Source of the DNA: Pseudomonadota bacterium
Lineage (GTDB): Bacteria > Pseudomonadota > Gammaproteobacteria > Burkholderiales > Methylophilaceae
DNA length: 64,000 bases
Direction of reading: 5' to 3'
Assembly (NCBI GenBank): GCA_029556915.1
Contig: JAKQIT010000074.1
Location: forward strand, 124,001-188,000
Part shown: piece by piece, positions 34,690 through 43,704 of the stretch
Layout of the letters: the number at the start of each line of letters is the position of its first letter
Numbering within the stretch: position 1 is the stretch's first letter
Notes under the pieces: model-generated
Database searches by the model: none
What the model was told of the DNA's origin: nothing
The model's input: only the letters and a program-made list of their open reading frames with translations
Translations under genes and position numbers: made by a program

Positions 34690-35592
34690 ATGATGAAAAT
34701 AAACGGCATACACATTGATGATACTTTTGCTGAAGCATTCAATATGCGCGGCACGCGTGTCATCATTACCGCGCAAAATTTAAAGTGGGCTTATCATGCC
34801 GCCAACGCGATGACAGGCTTTGCCACCAGCGTCATTGGTTGTGGTGTAGAAGCGGGTATTGAGCGCGAATTAGCTCCTACTGAAACACCCGATGGCCGCG
34901 CCGGAGTGAGCATTTTAATGTTTGCTATGGGCAGCAAGGTGTTGATGCAGCAGCTTGAAACCCGTATGGGGCAATGTATCCTCACCTGCCCCACTGCGGC
35001 CGCATTTGCTGGCATTGAGAGCGATGATAAAATTAGTCTTGGCAAGCATCTGCGCTACTTTGGCGATGGCTACCAAATTTCTAAAATGATTAGCAAAAAA
35101 AGATACTGGCGCATCCCCGTGATGGACGGCGAGTTTTTAGTGCAAGAAACCACCGGCATGGTGCGCGCGATTGGCGGCGGTAATTTTTTGATTTTAGCCA
35201 CCTCTCAACCAGCAGCGTTAGCTGCTGCTGAAGTGGCGATTGAGGCGATGAAAAAAGTGCCCAATGTGATTATGCCTTTTCCAGGTGGCGTAGTGCGAAG
35301 CGGCTCAAAAGTCGGTAGTAAATATCCTAAAATGTTTGCCTCGACCAACGATGCATTTTGCCCGACACTTAAAGGCGCAGTCAAAACCGAGTTGAGCGAC
35401 GATATTGAATCTGTGATGGAAATTGTGATTGACGGTTTGAGCTTTGAAGATATTGCACTCTCCATGAAAGTGGGCATTGAAGCGATTGGTCAACTTGGTG
35501 AGAAAAGTGGCGTAAAACGCATATCTGCTGGTAATTACGGCGGAAAACTCGGCCCACACTTGTTTAAACTACATGAAATTTTGGCTAAATAA
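34690..35592 (+). CDS. fhcD: Formylmethanofuran:tetrahydromethanopterin formyltransferase (Fhc subunit D)
   Basis: 300 residues (ATG-ATG at 34690/34693). Typical Ftr start INGIHIDDTFAEAFNMRGTR, with ITAQNLKWAYHAANAMTGFA and QCILTCPTAAAFAG. Transfers the formyl group from formyl-H4MPT to the methanofuran-type carrier. Complex partner of FhcA/B/C. Full length. Confidence 0.96.
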   Translation: MMKINGIHIDDTFAEAFNMRGTRVIITAQNLKWAYHAANAMTGFATSVIGCGVEAGIERELAPTETPDGRAGVSILMFAMGSKVLMQQLETRMGQCILTCPTAAAFAGIESDDKISLGKHLRYFGDGYQISKMISKKRYWRIPVMDGEFLVQETTGMVRAIGGGNFLILATSQPAALAAAEVAIEAMKKVPNVIMPFPGGVVRSGSKVGSKYPKMFASTNDAFCPTLKGAVKTELSDDIESVMEIVIDGLSFEDIALSMKVGIEAIGQLGEKSGVKRISAGNYGGKLGPHLFKLHEILAK

Positions 35593-35593
35593 T

Positions 35594-36271
35594 ATGATGG
35601 CTCTCACTTTTAGCTTGAAAAAAACGCCCAGCCAGCCACTCGACTGCAGCCAGTTAACTGCAAATGGCTTAGCTGGTCTGAGCCTTGTGCAAATGAAAAA
35701 CTTGCCCCTCGCCAAATCAAATTTGAAAGTAGCTGATTTTTTTGAGATTTCTGGCGACGATGCACAATGTATTATCTTTACCAATAGCACATCACAACTT
35801 CACTATATCGGCCACAAAATGACAGGTGGAATAATTACCATTGATGGCGACGCTGGCGATTATTTAGGCGCAAAAATGCAAAACGGTACTATTTTGTGCC
35901 ACGGAAACGCGGGAAATCGCGTGGGCGACCAGATGCGTCGCGGCTTGATTTTAGTGGACGGCAATGTGGGCAATTATTGTGCGAGCCGCATGATTGCCGG
36001 CACCATTGGTGTGTTTGGTCAGGTTGGCGCTTATTTGGGTTTTGCCATGAAACGCGGCACGATATTGCTCACGCAGACACCAAAACTGCATGCCACGATA
36101 CAAAGTTGCGGTAAACACACCCTACCATTCCTCGCCTTACTTTTTAAATCTTTTTGCGCACTGCAAACAAAGTTTAGTGAGATTCAATCGCAACGGGTTG
36201 AGCGTTTTGCTGGGGATTTAGCTTGCGGTGGAAAAGGGGAAATATTAGTGATGTCGCCTACTGAAAAATAG
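35594..36271 (+). CDS. fhcC: Formyltransferase/hydrolase complex subunit C
   Basis: 225 residues from the ATG at 35594, one base after the fhcD stop; an earlier ATG at 35573 lies within fhcD. It has the beta-helix GxxGxxxG repeats of the glutamate synthase C-terminal domain (GDAGDYLGAKMQNGTILCHG, NAGNRVGDQMRRGLILVDG, NVGNYCASRMIAGTIGVFG). Homologue of archaeal FmdC/FwdC. Last gene of the fhc operon, convergent with epsA. Confidence 0.93.
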   Translation: MMALTFSLKKTPSQPLDCSQLTANGLAGLSLVQMKNLPLAKSNLKVADFFEISGDDAQCIIFTNSTSQLHYIGHKMTGGIITIDGDAGDYLGAKMQNGTILCHGNAGNRVGDQMRRGLILVDGNVGNYCASRMIAGTIGVFGQVGAYLGFAMKRGTILLTQTPKLHATIQSCGKHTLPFLALLFKSFCALQTKFSEIQSQRVERFAGDLACGGKGEILVMSPTEK

Positions 36272-36300
36272 CCATTTTAATGTATTTTTCACACAACATC

Positions 36301-36372
36301 ATTTGACCACCCCGCTAAGCCAGTCTGGATGCGGCTTCCAGAGCATCAAAATTCTCTCGAGGGATTTTCAAG
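36301..36372 (+). repeat. Dispersed intergenic repeat, copy E
   Basis: ATTTGACCACCCCGCTAAGCC, then GCGGCTTCCAGAGCATC, then AAAATTCTCTCGAGGGATTTT-like arms that could form a terminator-type hairpin. It lies between convergent fhcC and epsA. The longest unit among the copies. Confidence 0.78.
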
Positions 36373-36409
36373 CATTTTTAACAGCCACTTTGCGTGCGTT
36401 AAAATATAC

Positions 36410-37180
36410 TTAATTCATAAATTTGCCCACCGCTTGTGCGCGGGTGGTGACATTGAGTTTACCAAAAATACGTTTTAAATGGCTTTTAACCGTATTTTGG
36501 CTGATGAATAAAATTTCACCAATTTCTTGATTCGTTTTGCCCACACGCACCCAATATAAAATTTCAAGTTCGCGCTCACTAAGGCCCGCTGCTACGTTCG
36601 GGTCAATGGTGACACCTTCAGGAACTTCGTCAATTTCCAGATGCTGAATGCGTCTAAGCGTGCTGTCAATATGCGGCATCACTAGACCCATGACCGAGTT
36701 TTGCACGCTAAACGTTGTATCTTTACTAAAAAAAACATATAAACATTCGTTGCTTCCGCGCACATCACTCACACCGTACACCAACATAGAGTGAAACGAA
36801 TTGAGCTTATCAGGAAAAGGCGCCTGAATTTGTCCCGCTAAGCCTGAATCGTTGGGGCTATTCAAGATAAACCAACGTTGCCGATTATTGCCCCATAATT
36901 GATACAAATGACGCATAAATGCATCAAATATCTCTGACGCATCCATAATTGCCTGTGTGTTTACTTCGTTTACATTAGAAGCCACATCATAACTTAGGCC
37001 ATTTTTTTTGTGCGCGTGACTAAACTCACCCCAGCTAGCAAGCAACATATCGTGGGGTAATACCTCACCCACAGCCCCTTGAAGCCAGGTAAAAAAATCC
37101 ACATGCTTATCAATCTTGTATGAAGATCGAATGGCAGCAAATATTTTTTCTACGAGTTGATTGTCGATTTCTGTCTGCAT
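36410..37180 (-). CDS. epsA: LuxR-type transcriptional regulator EpsA
   Basis: 256 residues. N-terminal sensor-like domain typical of the XrtB/PEP-CTERM-associated EpsA family (VEKIFAAIRSSYKI ... FFTWLQGAVGEVLPHDMLL), and a C-terminal LuxR helix-turn-helix (about 190-250, GLSERELEILYWVRVGKTNQ, NTVKSHLKRIFGKLNV). EpsA is known from the methanolan exopolysaccharide locus of Methylobacillus. Here it precedes hpt, galU and the polysaccharide cluster, which it probably controls. No exosortase gene is in the window. Confidence 0.88.
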   Translation of the reverse strand: MQTEIDNQLVEKIFAAIRSSYKIDKHVDFFTWLQGAVGEVLPHDMLLASWGEFSHAHKKNGLSYDVASNVNEVNTQAIMDASEIFDAFMRHLYQLWGNNRQRWFILNSPNDSGLAGQIQAPFPDKLNSFHSMLVYGVSDVRGSNECLYVFFSKDTTFSVQNSVMGLVMPHIDSTLRRIQHLEIDEVPEGVTIDPNVAAGLSERELEILYWVRVGKTNQEIGEILFISQNTVKSHLKRIFGKLNVTTRAQAVGKFMN

Positions 37181-37226
37181 TGATATTGAAATGATGTGCT
37201 TTTATTTTGCTTTTGCAACCATTTTA

Positions 37227-37247
37227 CACGTAACTGCATCGTACGTG
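37227..37247. promoter_or_regulatory. Inverted repeat upstream of epsA
   Basis: CACGTA, nine bases, TACGTG, a perfect dyad about 47 bases before the epsA start. A 21-base dyad fits a LuxR-type dimer site, so autoregulation is possible; no second copy was found by eye. Confidence 0.4.
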
Positions 37248-37274
37248 AATAATTTATGCAATATCAATGGCTTA

Positions 37275-37850
37275 TCATAAGGCATAAATGGCTGGCAAAT
37301 TGCGCCAATAGCCATGAATATCCATACCGAAACCAAATACATAGCGATTAGGCACAGTAAGACCTACATAATCTGCGCGAATATCGGCATGTCGATTGAT
37401 GGATTTTTCTGCTAACACCGCCGAAAACACTGCTTTTGCACCTAAAGCGAGGCATTTTTCTCGGATTGCTTGCAAAGTAATGCCCTCATCTAAAATGTCA
37501 TCAATCAACAGCACTGTTCTATTGTTTAAATCAAGTCGAGGTGCGGCAAACCAGGTGAGCGTCTGCCCCTCTTTTTGATTTTGATAACGACTGGCATGGA
37601 TGTAATCGACTTGTAGAGGAAAGGTTAACTGCGTTAATAATCGGCCAGCGAATACCAGCCCACCATTCATCACGCAAATAACAACTGGGGCTGTATGCGA
37701 GAGTTGTGAAGATATTTCGAGACCCAAACGATTAACGGCATCAGCAATGACCTCAGGCGAATGAACAAGCTGCGCTTGTGCGAGAAGTTCCTGAGGGGTC
37801 TGATGTTGGATGCTCAATGCACTAAACTTAATACGCTTACTTTGTAGCAA
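37275..37850 (-). CDS. hpt: Hypoxanthine-guanine phosphoribosyltransferase
   Basis: 191 residues in the longest form, which starts at a TTG inside galU; the real start could be a little downstream. The PRPP-binding motif [14 protein letters not shown] is clear, as are [16 protein letters not shown] and the C-terminal [11 protein letters not shown]. Purine salvage. Fourteen-base overlap with galU. Confidence 0.88.
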   Translation of the reverse strand: MLQSKRIKFSALSIQHQTPQELLAQAQLVHSPEVIADAVNRLGLEISSQLSHTAPVVICVMNGGLVFAGRLLTQLTFPLQVDYIHASRYQNQKEGQTLTWFAAPRLDLNNRTVLLIDDILDEGITLQAIREKCLALGAKAVFSAVLAEKSINRHADIRADYVGLTVPNRYVFGFGMDIHGYWRNLPAIYAL

Positions 37851-38709
37851 GCCCTTTTAAGTAGGCTGAGAACTCTGCGCTGATTTCAGGATGCTTCAAA
37901 GCCAGTTCAACGTTTGCTTTCATAAAGCCTAGCTTGCTACCACAGTCATAACGCGTGCCTGCAAAACGATATGCCATGATTTTCTCAAATTGCATTAAAT
38001 CTGAAATACCATCTGTCAGTTGAATCTCGCCGCCTTTGCCAGGTTTAACCTTTTCAAGGCAATCAAATATTTTTGGCGTAAGCACATAACGGCCAACCAC
38101 CGCTAAGGTTGATGGTGCGTCCGCTGGTTTTGGTTTTTCAACAATGCTTTTTAATTGTAGTAAGTTTTTGTCAATCTCAAAGGCATCTACAATGCCATAA
38201 CTGGCGGTTTCTGCAGGCAAAACGTCTTCAACACCCAAAATTGAACATTGCTTGCTAGCGAATACATCTGCCATTTGCTTGGTAGCCGAAGGCGTGGCAT
38301 CAATTAAGTCATCAGCCAAAATTACAGAAAATGGATTATCTCCCACCACTGGTTTTGCGCACAGCACTGCGTGACCCAACCCTAGCGCTTTGGGTTGACG
38401 AATAAAAATACAAGAAACGTGCGAAGGTAAAATTCCTCTGAGAATTTCTAACAATTGTTTTTTTCCACCAGCCTCTAACGACGCCTCTAACTCACTCGCA
38501 TTATCAAAGTGGTCTTCAATTGATCGCTTATTGCGTCCAGTAATAAAAATCAGCTCTGTAGCACCAGCTGCAATTGCCTCTTCAGCAGCGTACTGAATGA
38601 GTGGTTTATCAACAATCGGGAGCATTTCCTTGGGACTGGCTTTAGTTGCAGGCAAAAAACGTGTGCCTAAACCAGCCACAGGAAATACCGCTTTACTCAT
38701 TTTATTCAT
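37837..38709 (-). CDS. galU: UTP-glucose-1-phosphate uridylyltransferase
   Basis: 290 residues. Nucleotide-binding signature [20 protein letters not shown] and [19 protein letters not shown], with ILADDLIDA and the Glu/Lys motif [12 protein letters not shown]. Makes UDP-glucose for surface polysaccharides. Thirteen bases from the dehydratase gene, at the end of the long polysaccharide transcript. Confidence 0.95.
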   Translation of the reverse strand: MNKMSKAVFPVAGLGTRFLPATKASPKEMLPIVDKPLIQYAAEEAIAAGATELIFITGRNKRSIEDHFDNASELEASLEAGGKKQLLEILRGILPSHVSCIFIRQPKALGLGHAVLCAKPVVGDNPFSVILADDLIDATPSATKQMADVFASKQCSILGVEDVLPAETASYGIVDAFEIDKNLLQLKSIVEKPKPADAPSTLAVVGRYVLTPKIFDCLEKVKPGKGGEIQLTDGISDLMQFEKIMAYRFAGTRYDCGSKLGFMKANVELALKHPEISAEFSAYLKGLATK

Positions 38710-38722
38710 GTTCGTTACTTTC

Positions 38723-40699
38723 TTAATGCAATGTTACTTGTTTGCCCGTTGCCTGCAGTTGCTCACTTTTAAGGTCAACATTTTCCGCAAGTTTTAAATC
38801 TGGCGTGTATTCTTCAACCCATAATTTTAACTCAGTTTTAATTTGCGTTTCGCTATTAGATTGTAAAGTTTTAATCCAAATCAAAAGTCTGTTCACCCAT
38901 TCTTCATCAACAGTTCTAGCGGATGCAATACGGAGTTTATCGTGAGGAGTCGGTAGCGTATGTTCATCGTCTGCGAGCAGCTCTTCATACAACTTCTCCC
39001 CTGGCCGCAGGCCCACATATTCTATTTTAATTTCATCTTCGTGAAAGCCAGAGAGATGTATCATATCTTTTGCCAGATCGGTAATTCTAACTGGCTCCCC
39101 CATATCAAGCACAAAAATCTCTCCGCCTTGGCCCATAAAGCCTGCTTGCATTACCAACTGAGCAGCCTCTGGAATAGACATAAAAAAACGCGTGATTTCA
39201 GGGTGTGTAATTGTAACTGGCCCACCTTTAGCGATTTGTTCCCTAAATTTAGGTATCACGCTTCCACTGCTGCCAAGCACATTACCAAAGCGCACAATGA
39301 CAAACTTAGTTAACGATTCCTTAATTAGTAAACTTGATTGCAATCCCTGACAAACCATCTCAGCTAGTCGCTTAGTAGCACCCATAACATTGGTAGGATT
39401 AACAGCTTTATCAGTGGAGATTAAAACAAATTTTTCAACTCCAACTTCTTTACAAACATTTGCTAAAGTATAAGTTCCTATCACATTATTTGACAATGCT
39501 TCAAAAACATTTCCATTTTCCATAAGAGGAACATGCTTGTATGCCGCAGCATGAAAAACAACGGCTGGCTTAAATTCCAATAGCAACTCTTTTACTCTAT
39601 CACCATTTTTAACATCTCCAGTGAAATAATGAATTTTTATTGGCAACTGAGTTTTGCTAAGCTCTTGCTCTAAGCTATATAATGAAAATTCAGATATATC
39701 TAAGCAAACCAAAACGGTTGGTTTAAATTTTATAATTTGACGGCATAGTTCTGACCCAATAGAACCGCCTGCCCCGCTGACTAATACCGCTCTATCTCTA
39801 ATCAAATGCTGTAAACCAGAATTATCTAGCTGGACTTGATCACGACCCAGCAAATCTTCTATTTCAACATGCCTGATTTTAGAAACCTTAATATTACCAT
39901 TCATCAGATCTTCAACAGATGGCACAGTAAACACATTCAAACCAGCATCATTAGCGATTTCAATCACACGGCGACGCGCTTGGTGAGCTTCAGAGGGTTT
40001 GGCAACTATCACATTTTTAACCCCTAGCTTATTAGCAATTTCTGGCAGCTTTGCAACATCGCCAAGAATATTCACCCCCATCAATGAACGACCATGAATA
40101 TTCGAGTTATCATCAAGCAATCCAATGACGCGCCACTCTTCACTACGCTCTAAATCTCTTAATAGTCCAATAGCAGCATCTCCGGCACCTAAAACTAATA
40201 CCGGCTCGCCGCGAATTTGATTTACCCCATAAAGCTGATGCTCTTTCCAAGATCGGTATAGAAAACGGCTACCTGCCATCAACATCATTAATAAAATTGG
40301 GTTTAGCAACAACACAGATCTTGGAACAATAATATAAATTGGTTTAAACATATACAGCAACGCAACTATCGTAATAGACGCCATTATGATTGCCATTAAA
40401 ATACGTTTTAAATCTAGGAGGCTCGCAAAGCGCCAAACACCTTTATACAAGCCAAACTGAACAAAATAAATTGATTGAATTGGAATAACAAACAGTGCAA
40501 CTTGCCATAAACTTGGTATGTATTCTGGTGGTAAATTAAAATTAAAACGCAATTGGTAAGCAAAAACCCAGGCCAGAATTGCAGCTAGAATATCATGCAT
40601 GAGAGCTGCCACACTGCGTTTATTCAATAACCTTTTAACCATATTTCTTAAATCAACACTTTTGTTTTCGTCAATCATAATTTTTCTATCAATTTTCAT
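38723..40699 (-). CDS. Membrane UDP-N-acetylglucosamine 4,6-dehydratase (CapD/PglF family)
   Basis: About 658 residues. Four N-terminal membrane segments, a first nucleotide-binding domain ([18 protein letters not shown]), then the catalytic Rossmann domain ([16 protein letters not shown]). In [18 protein letters not shown] the usual Tyr of YxxxK is Met, as is known for CapD/PglF/WbpM enzymes. It would make UDP-4-keto-6-deoxy-GlcNAc, the first step to bacillosamine and legionaminic acid. The ATG at 40699 overlaps the wzz end by 11 bases; ATG at 40678 is the alternative start. Confidence 0.88.
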   Translation of the reverse strand: MKIDRKIMIDENKSVDLRNMVKRLLNKRSVAALMHDILAAILAWVFAYQLRFNFNLPPEYIPSLWQVALFVIPIQSIYFVQFGLYKGVWRFASLLDLKRILMAIIMASITIVALLYMFKPIYIIVPRSVLLLNPILLMMLMAGSRFLYRSWKEHQLYGVNQIRGEPVLVLGAGDAAIGLLRDLERSEEWRVIGLLDDNSNIHGRSLMGVNILGDVAKLPEIANKLGVKNVIVAKPSEAHQARRRVIEIANDAGLNVFTVPSVEDLMNGNIKVSKIRHVEIEDLLGRDQVQLDNSGLQHLIRDRAVLVSGAGGSIGSELCRQIIKFKPTVLVCLDISEFSLYSLEQELSKTQLPIKIHYFTGDVKNGDRVKELLLEFKPAVVFHAAAYKHVPLMENGNVFEALSNNVIGTYTLANVCKEVGVEKFVLISTDKAVNPTNVMGATKRLAEMVCQGLQSSLLIKESLTKFVIVRFGNVLGSSGSVIPKFREQIAKGGPVTITHPEITRFFMSIPEAAQLVMQAGFMGQGGEIFVLDMGEPVRITDLAKDMIHLSGFHEDEIKIEYVGLRPGEKLYEELLADDEHTLPTPHDKLRIASARTVDEEWVNRLLIWIKTLQSNSETQIKTELKLWVEEYTPDLKLAENVDLKSEQLQATGKQVTLH

Positions 40700-41555
40700 G
40701 TAATTCAACTGGCCGAAAAACTCTCCATACTGCTGAAAAAAACAAGCCCATCAAAAAACCAATAAAACAAAATATTGGTTTATTAGGAAACAATGGATCT
40801 TCAGAAATCTCAATTCTGCCAATCTGATTAGTTTCATAAGTTTTAACTGGACTTAAAAAATCCTCTAATTCACTTTCTCGGATTCGTAAATTTTTTACTT
40901 CATTTCCACGCAATAGAAGTATATTACTCATTAAAGCAGCACGCGAAAAATTTAAATCATTTAGAGAACCATCTTGAGTTTGTAACAATTTTTCCAAACG
41001 GATTGACTCGGAATTGGCTGTCTCTAATTTTTGCTGGGTTTGCAGTAATTCTGTTTTCCATCTATTTATAGTGGGGGTTGATATTTTCAAATGAATTTTT
41101 TTTAGTACATTAATCAAACCATCAATAAGCTTCCCCGCTTCTTGTTGCGAGCGCGCTTGAACAGACACTCTGATTAAATTAGACTTTTCCAACTTCACTT
41201 TAAGCAAAGTACGAAAACTCTCGGCCTCTTTATCTTTTTCACTTGTTGGCATGCCTAAATGCACTAATACATCATTTTGAAAAGATTTACTTTTAATTCG
41301 ATCTAGTACCAGTAGTGGTGACTCAATTGCTTGACTTCCGATTGCTTGAATTCCATTTCCACTATCCGCCAATTGACCAACTTGTATCAAAGTAGAAGCT
41401 TCCCATCTGGCAGGCAAAATCATGGAAATAACCAGTCCTAAAAGTCCTCCCATAAGTGCTCCAATCAATAATATGCGGGAGTTCAACTTAATGAAGTTAA
41501 TAACATCTGAAATAGTTAACTCATCGTTAATTTGATTTTTATCTATGCCCATCAC
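40689..41555 (-). CDS. Polysaccharide chain-length regulator Wzz
   Basis: 288 residues with the Wzz layout: N-terminal cytoplasmic part, TM1 (about 31-51, ILLIGALMGGLLGLVISMIL), a periplasmic coiled coil, and a Pro-rich TM2 (PLFPNKPIFCFIGFLMGLFF). It sets the length of Wzy-made chains, consistent with the Wzy-like and flippase genes in this cluster. No tyrosine kinase domain is present. Confidence 0.88.
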   Translation of the reverse strand: MMGIDKNQINDELTISDVINFIKLNSRILLIGALMGGLLGLVISMILPARWEASTLIQVGQLADSGNGIQAIGSQAIESPLLVLDRIKSKSFQNDVLVHLGMPTSEKDKEAESFRTLLKVKLEKSNLIRVSVQARSQQEAGKLIDGLINVLKKIHLKISTPTINRWKTELLQTQQKLETANSESIRLEKLLQTQDGSLNDLNFSRAALMSNILLLRGNEVKNLRIRESELEDFLSPVKTYETNQIGRIEISEDPLFPNKPIFCFIGFLMGLFFSAVWRVFRPVELHEN

Positions 41556-41601
41556 TTAAACTCGAAATTATAAAATTAAACTGAATTAGTCTTTATAGTG
41601 A

Positions 41602-43071
41602 CTAGATTGTTGCACACACCTTTCTAATAACTTTAATCACACGGTCAACATCTATCTCAGACAAATTCGAACCAGACGGCAAACAGATTCCGTATTCAAA
41701 TAAATCGTCAGAGACAGATTTATCACCATGCGTAAAATACATAGCATCTTTATATATCGGTTGCAGATGCATTGGTTTCCAAACCGGCCTTACCTCTATC
41801 ATTTCTGCCATAAAAGCTTTAAGCAAATCTACGTTTTTAATTTCGGAGTCATGCTTTATTGTGCAGGCGGTTAACCAATGTGTTGAATAACTCCAATCAG
41901 GTTCAGGCATCCAATTAATACTTTTAATATCTGACAAAGATTGCTGGTATTTATGAAATATTGCCCTACGTGCGTTAACTCTGTCTTCTAGCACTTTCAA
42001 CTGCCCTCGACCAACTCCTGCCAATATGTTGCTCATCCGGTAGTTAAATCCTATCTCGCTGTGCTGATAATGTGGGGCAGGATCTCGCGCCTGCGTCGCC
42101 AAAAACTTTGCTTTTTCAATCAAGTCCAAGTTGTCTGAAACCAACATTCCGCCACCTGAAGTTGTAATTATTTTATTCCCATTGAATGAGTATACGCCTA
42201 ACTTACCAAACGTCCCACTTGCCTTTCCCTTATAAGTAGCTCCTAATGATTCAGCTGCATCTTCTATTATTGGCACATCATATTGATTACAGATTAATAG
42301 TAGAGCATCCATATCCGCACTTTGCCCATATAAATTCACAACAATTACAGCTTTGGGCATTTTTCCTTGCTTTTCAGCGTAATAAAATGCTTTTTTGAGC
42401 GCATATGGTGACATATTCCAGCTCGTATCCTCTGAATCAATAAATACTGGAGTAGCCCCTTGATATACAATAGGATTAGAACTTGCTGCAAAAGTTAAAG
42501 TTGAACAAAAAACAAAATCACCGACCCCAACATCCAGAAGACGTAGCGCCAAATGAATTGCAGCTGTGCCTGAAGATACAGCTGCCGCACCCTTAATTCC
42601 GACCAAGTCAGCTAACTCCTGTTCGAAAGCATCTACATTTGGGCCAAGCGGTGCAATCCAATTCGTTCGGAAAGCTTCTTCAACAAAACTTTTTTCGGCA
42701 TCTCCCATATGAGGGGTCGAAAGCAATATTTGCTGATCAATGACTTTTCTATCTAGCACATCCACTAATAAACCCTGTTGATTTATGACAGGAATATGAT
42801 TAATGCTATAAAGATTCATCAGGTCTAAAATTTCTCGCCTAGTAGCACCCTCGGTAGCTACAATAGATTCAATTTTAGGTAGTGATTCTAAAGTGTCAGA
42901 TAGAGCTACTCCTTGTAATAACAATCTGCGTAAATCACCATCTGTAACGGTACGCTCAAACAAGCCGTTTTCACTCACTAATATCAGAAGTCCTAATCCA
43001 GTTTGTTCTAACACCTCTAGTGCTTGTCGAATAGTTACATGACGATTTACTGAAAACTCTTTTAATTCCAA
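41602..43071 (-). CDS. CBS-domain-fused DegT/DnrJ/EryC1 sugar aminotransferase
   Basis: 489 residues, about 110 longer than PglE/LegC-type aminotransferases. Residues about 8-115 form a CBS pair (TIRQALEVLEQTGLGLLILV, TVTDGDLRRLLLQG, INHIPVINQQGLLVDVLDR). Residues about 118-489 form the PLP aminotransferase: SSGTAAIHLAL, EDAAESLGA (Asp271), and the Schiff-base Lys300 in SFNGNKIITTSGGG. The reaction is probably transfer of an amino group to C4 of the 4-keto sugar nucleotide. In Campylobacter the CBS pair of this kind belongs to the nucleotidyltransferase PtmE, not the aminotransferase. Confidence 0.87.
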   Translation of the reverse strand: MELKEFSVNRHVTIRQALEVLEQTGLGLLILVSENGLFERTVTDGDLRRLLLQGVALSDTLESLPKIESIVATEGATRREILDLMNLYSINHIPVINQQGLLVDVLDRKVIDQQILLSTPHMGDAEKSFVEEAFRTNWIAPLGPNVDAFEQELADLVGIKGAAAVSSGTAAIHLALRLLDVGVGDFVFCSTLTFAASSNPIVYQGATPVFIDSEDTSWNMSPYALKKAFYYAEKQGKMPKAVIVVNLYGQSADMDALLLICNQYDVPIIEDAAESLGATYKGKASGTFGKLGVYSFNGNKIITTSGGGMLVSDNLDLIEKAKFLATQARDPAPHYQHSEIGFNYRMSNILAGVGRGQLKVLEDRVNARRAIFHKYQQSLSDIKSINWMPEPDWSYSTHWLTACTIKHDSEIKNVDLLKAFMAEMIEVRPVWKPMHLQPIYKDAMYFTHGDKSVSDDLFEYGICLPSGSNLSEIDVDRVIKVIRKVCATI

Positions 43072-43074
43072 AAT

Positions 43075-43704
43075 TTAACCCCTGATTTTTCTTGCTGGAA
43101 CACCAGCAAATGTTGTTGCAGCTGGTATATTTTGTGTAACAACCGCACCTGCACCAATTACCGAAAAGTCACCTATTGTGATTTGCGGAAGTACGTTTGC
43201 CCCTGCACCTATAAAGACATGCTTTCCTAACTGAACACCACCACCTAAAGTTGCAGTAGGAGCCACATGACAAAAGTCTCCAACAACACAATCATGATCA
43301 ACCACTACGCCATGATTAATGATAGTTGACTTACCCACGCTCACCATTGGTCCGACCACTGCATTTGCAGCTATAAATACACCTTGCTCCAAACGTGAAA
43401 ATTTAGAAACTACCGCTTTTGGATGGATAACAGTGAAGGGAATTAATTCTAACTTAGTTAGTAACAAGCACACTTGCTCTCTTGCCTTACTATCTCCAAT
43501 AGCTAAATGAAATAACTGTCCAGCATTTTTAATATCTGGGTAACCAATTTTTACAGGCCAACTTAGAATTTTTTGTCCATCATATTTTGTCGCTAAATCT
43601 CTCAATACAATTTGATTAGCCGCAATATTTAAAGCTGACATAGCATCTAGGACTACTTTACCATGCCCTCCAGCACCAATTACATGTATAAGTTCAGTAA
43701 GCAT
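43075..43704 (-). CDS. PglD/NeuD-type sugar O/N-acetyltransferase
   Basis: 209 residues from the ATG at 43704, giving MLTELIHVIGAGGHGKVVLD at the N-terminus; a longer form would enter the upstream gene. N-terminal Rossmann-like domain, then left-handed beta-helix hexapeptide repeats with the putative base His in NHGVVVDHDCVVGDFCHVAP. Likely acetylates the 4-amino group to give UDP-diNAcBac (PglD/LegH role). It overlaps the 2-epimerase gene by 11 bases. Confidence 0.85.
   Translation of the reverse strand: MLTELIHVIGAGGHGKVVLDAMSALNIAANQIVLRDLATKYDGQKILSWPVKIGYPDIKNAGQLFHLAIGDSKAREQVCLLLTKLELIPFTVIHPKAVVSKFSRLEQGVFIAANAVVGPMVSVGKSTIINHGVVVDHDCVVGDFCHVAPTATLGGGVQLGKHVFIGAGANVLPQITIGDFSVIGAGAVVTQNIPAATTFAGVPARKIRG

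Noticed and set aside
9594-36372. Dispersed repeats as a CRISPR array
   Set aside because: Copies are kilobases apart, variable in the middle, and there are no cas genes.
41602-43071. Gene as a PtmE-type nucleotidyltransferase because of its CBS domains
   Set aside because: The C-terminal domain is clearly a PLP aminotransferase with the Schiff-base lysine; no nucleotidyltransferase motif.
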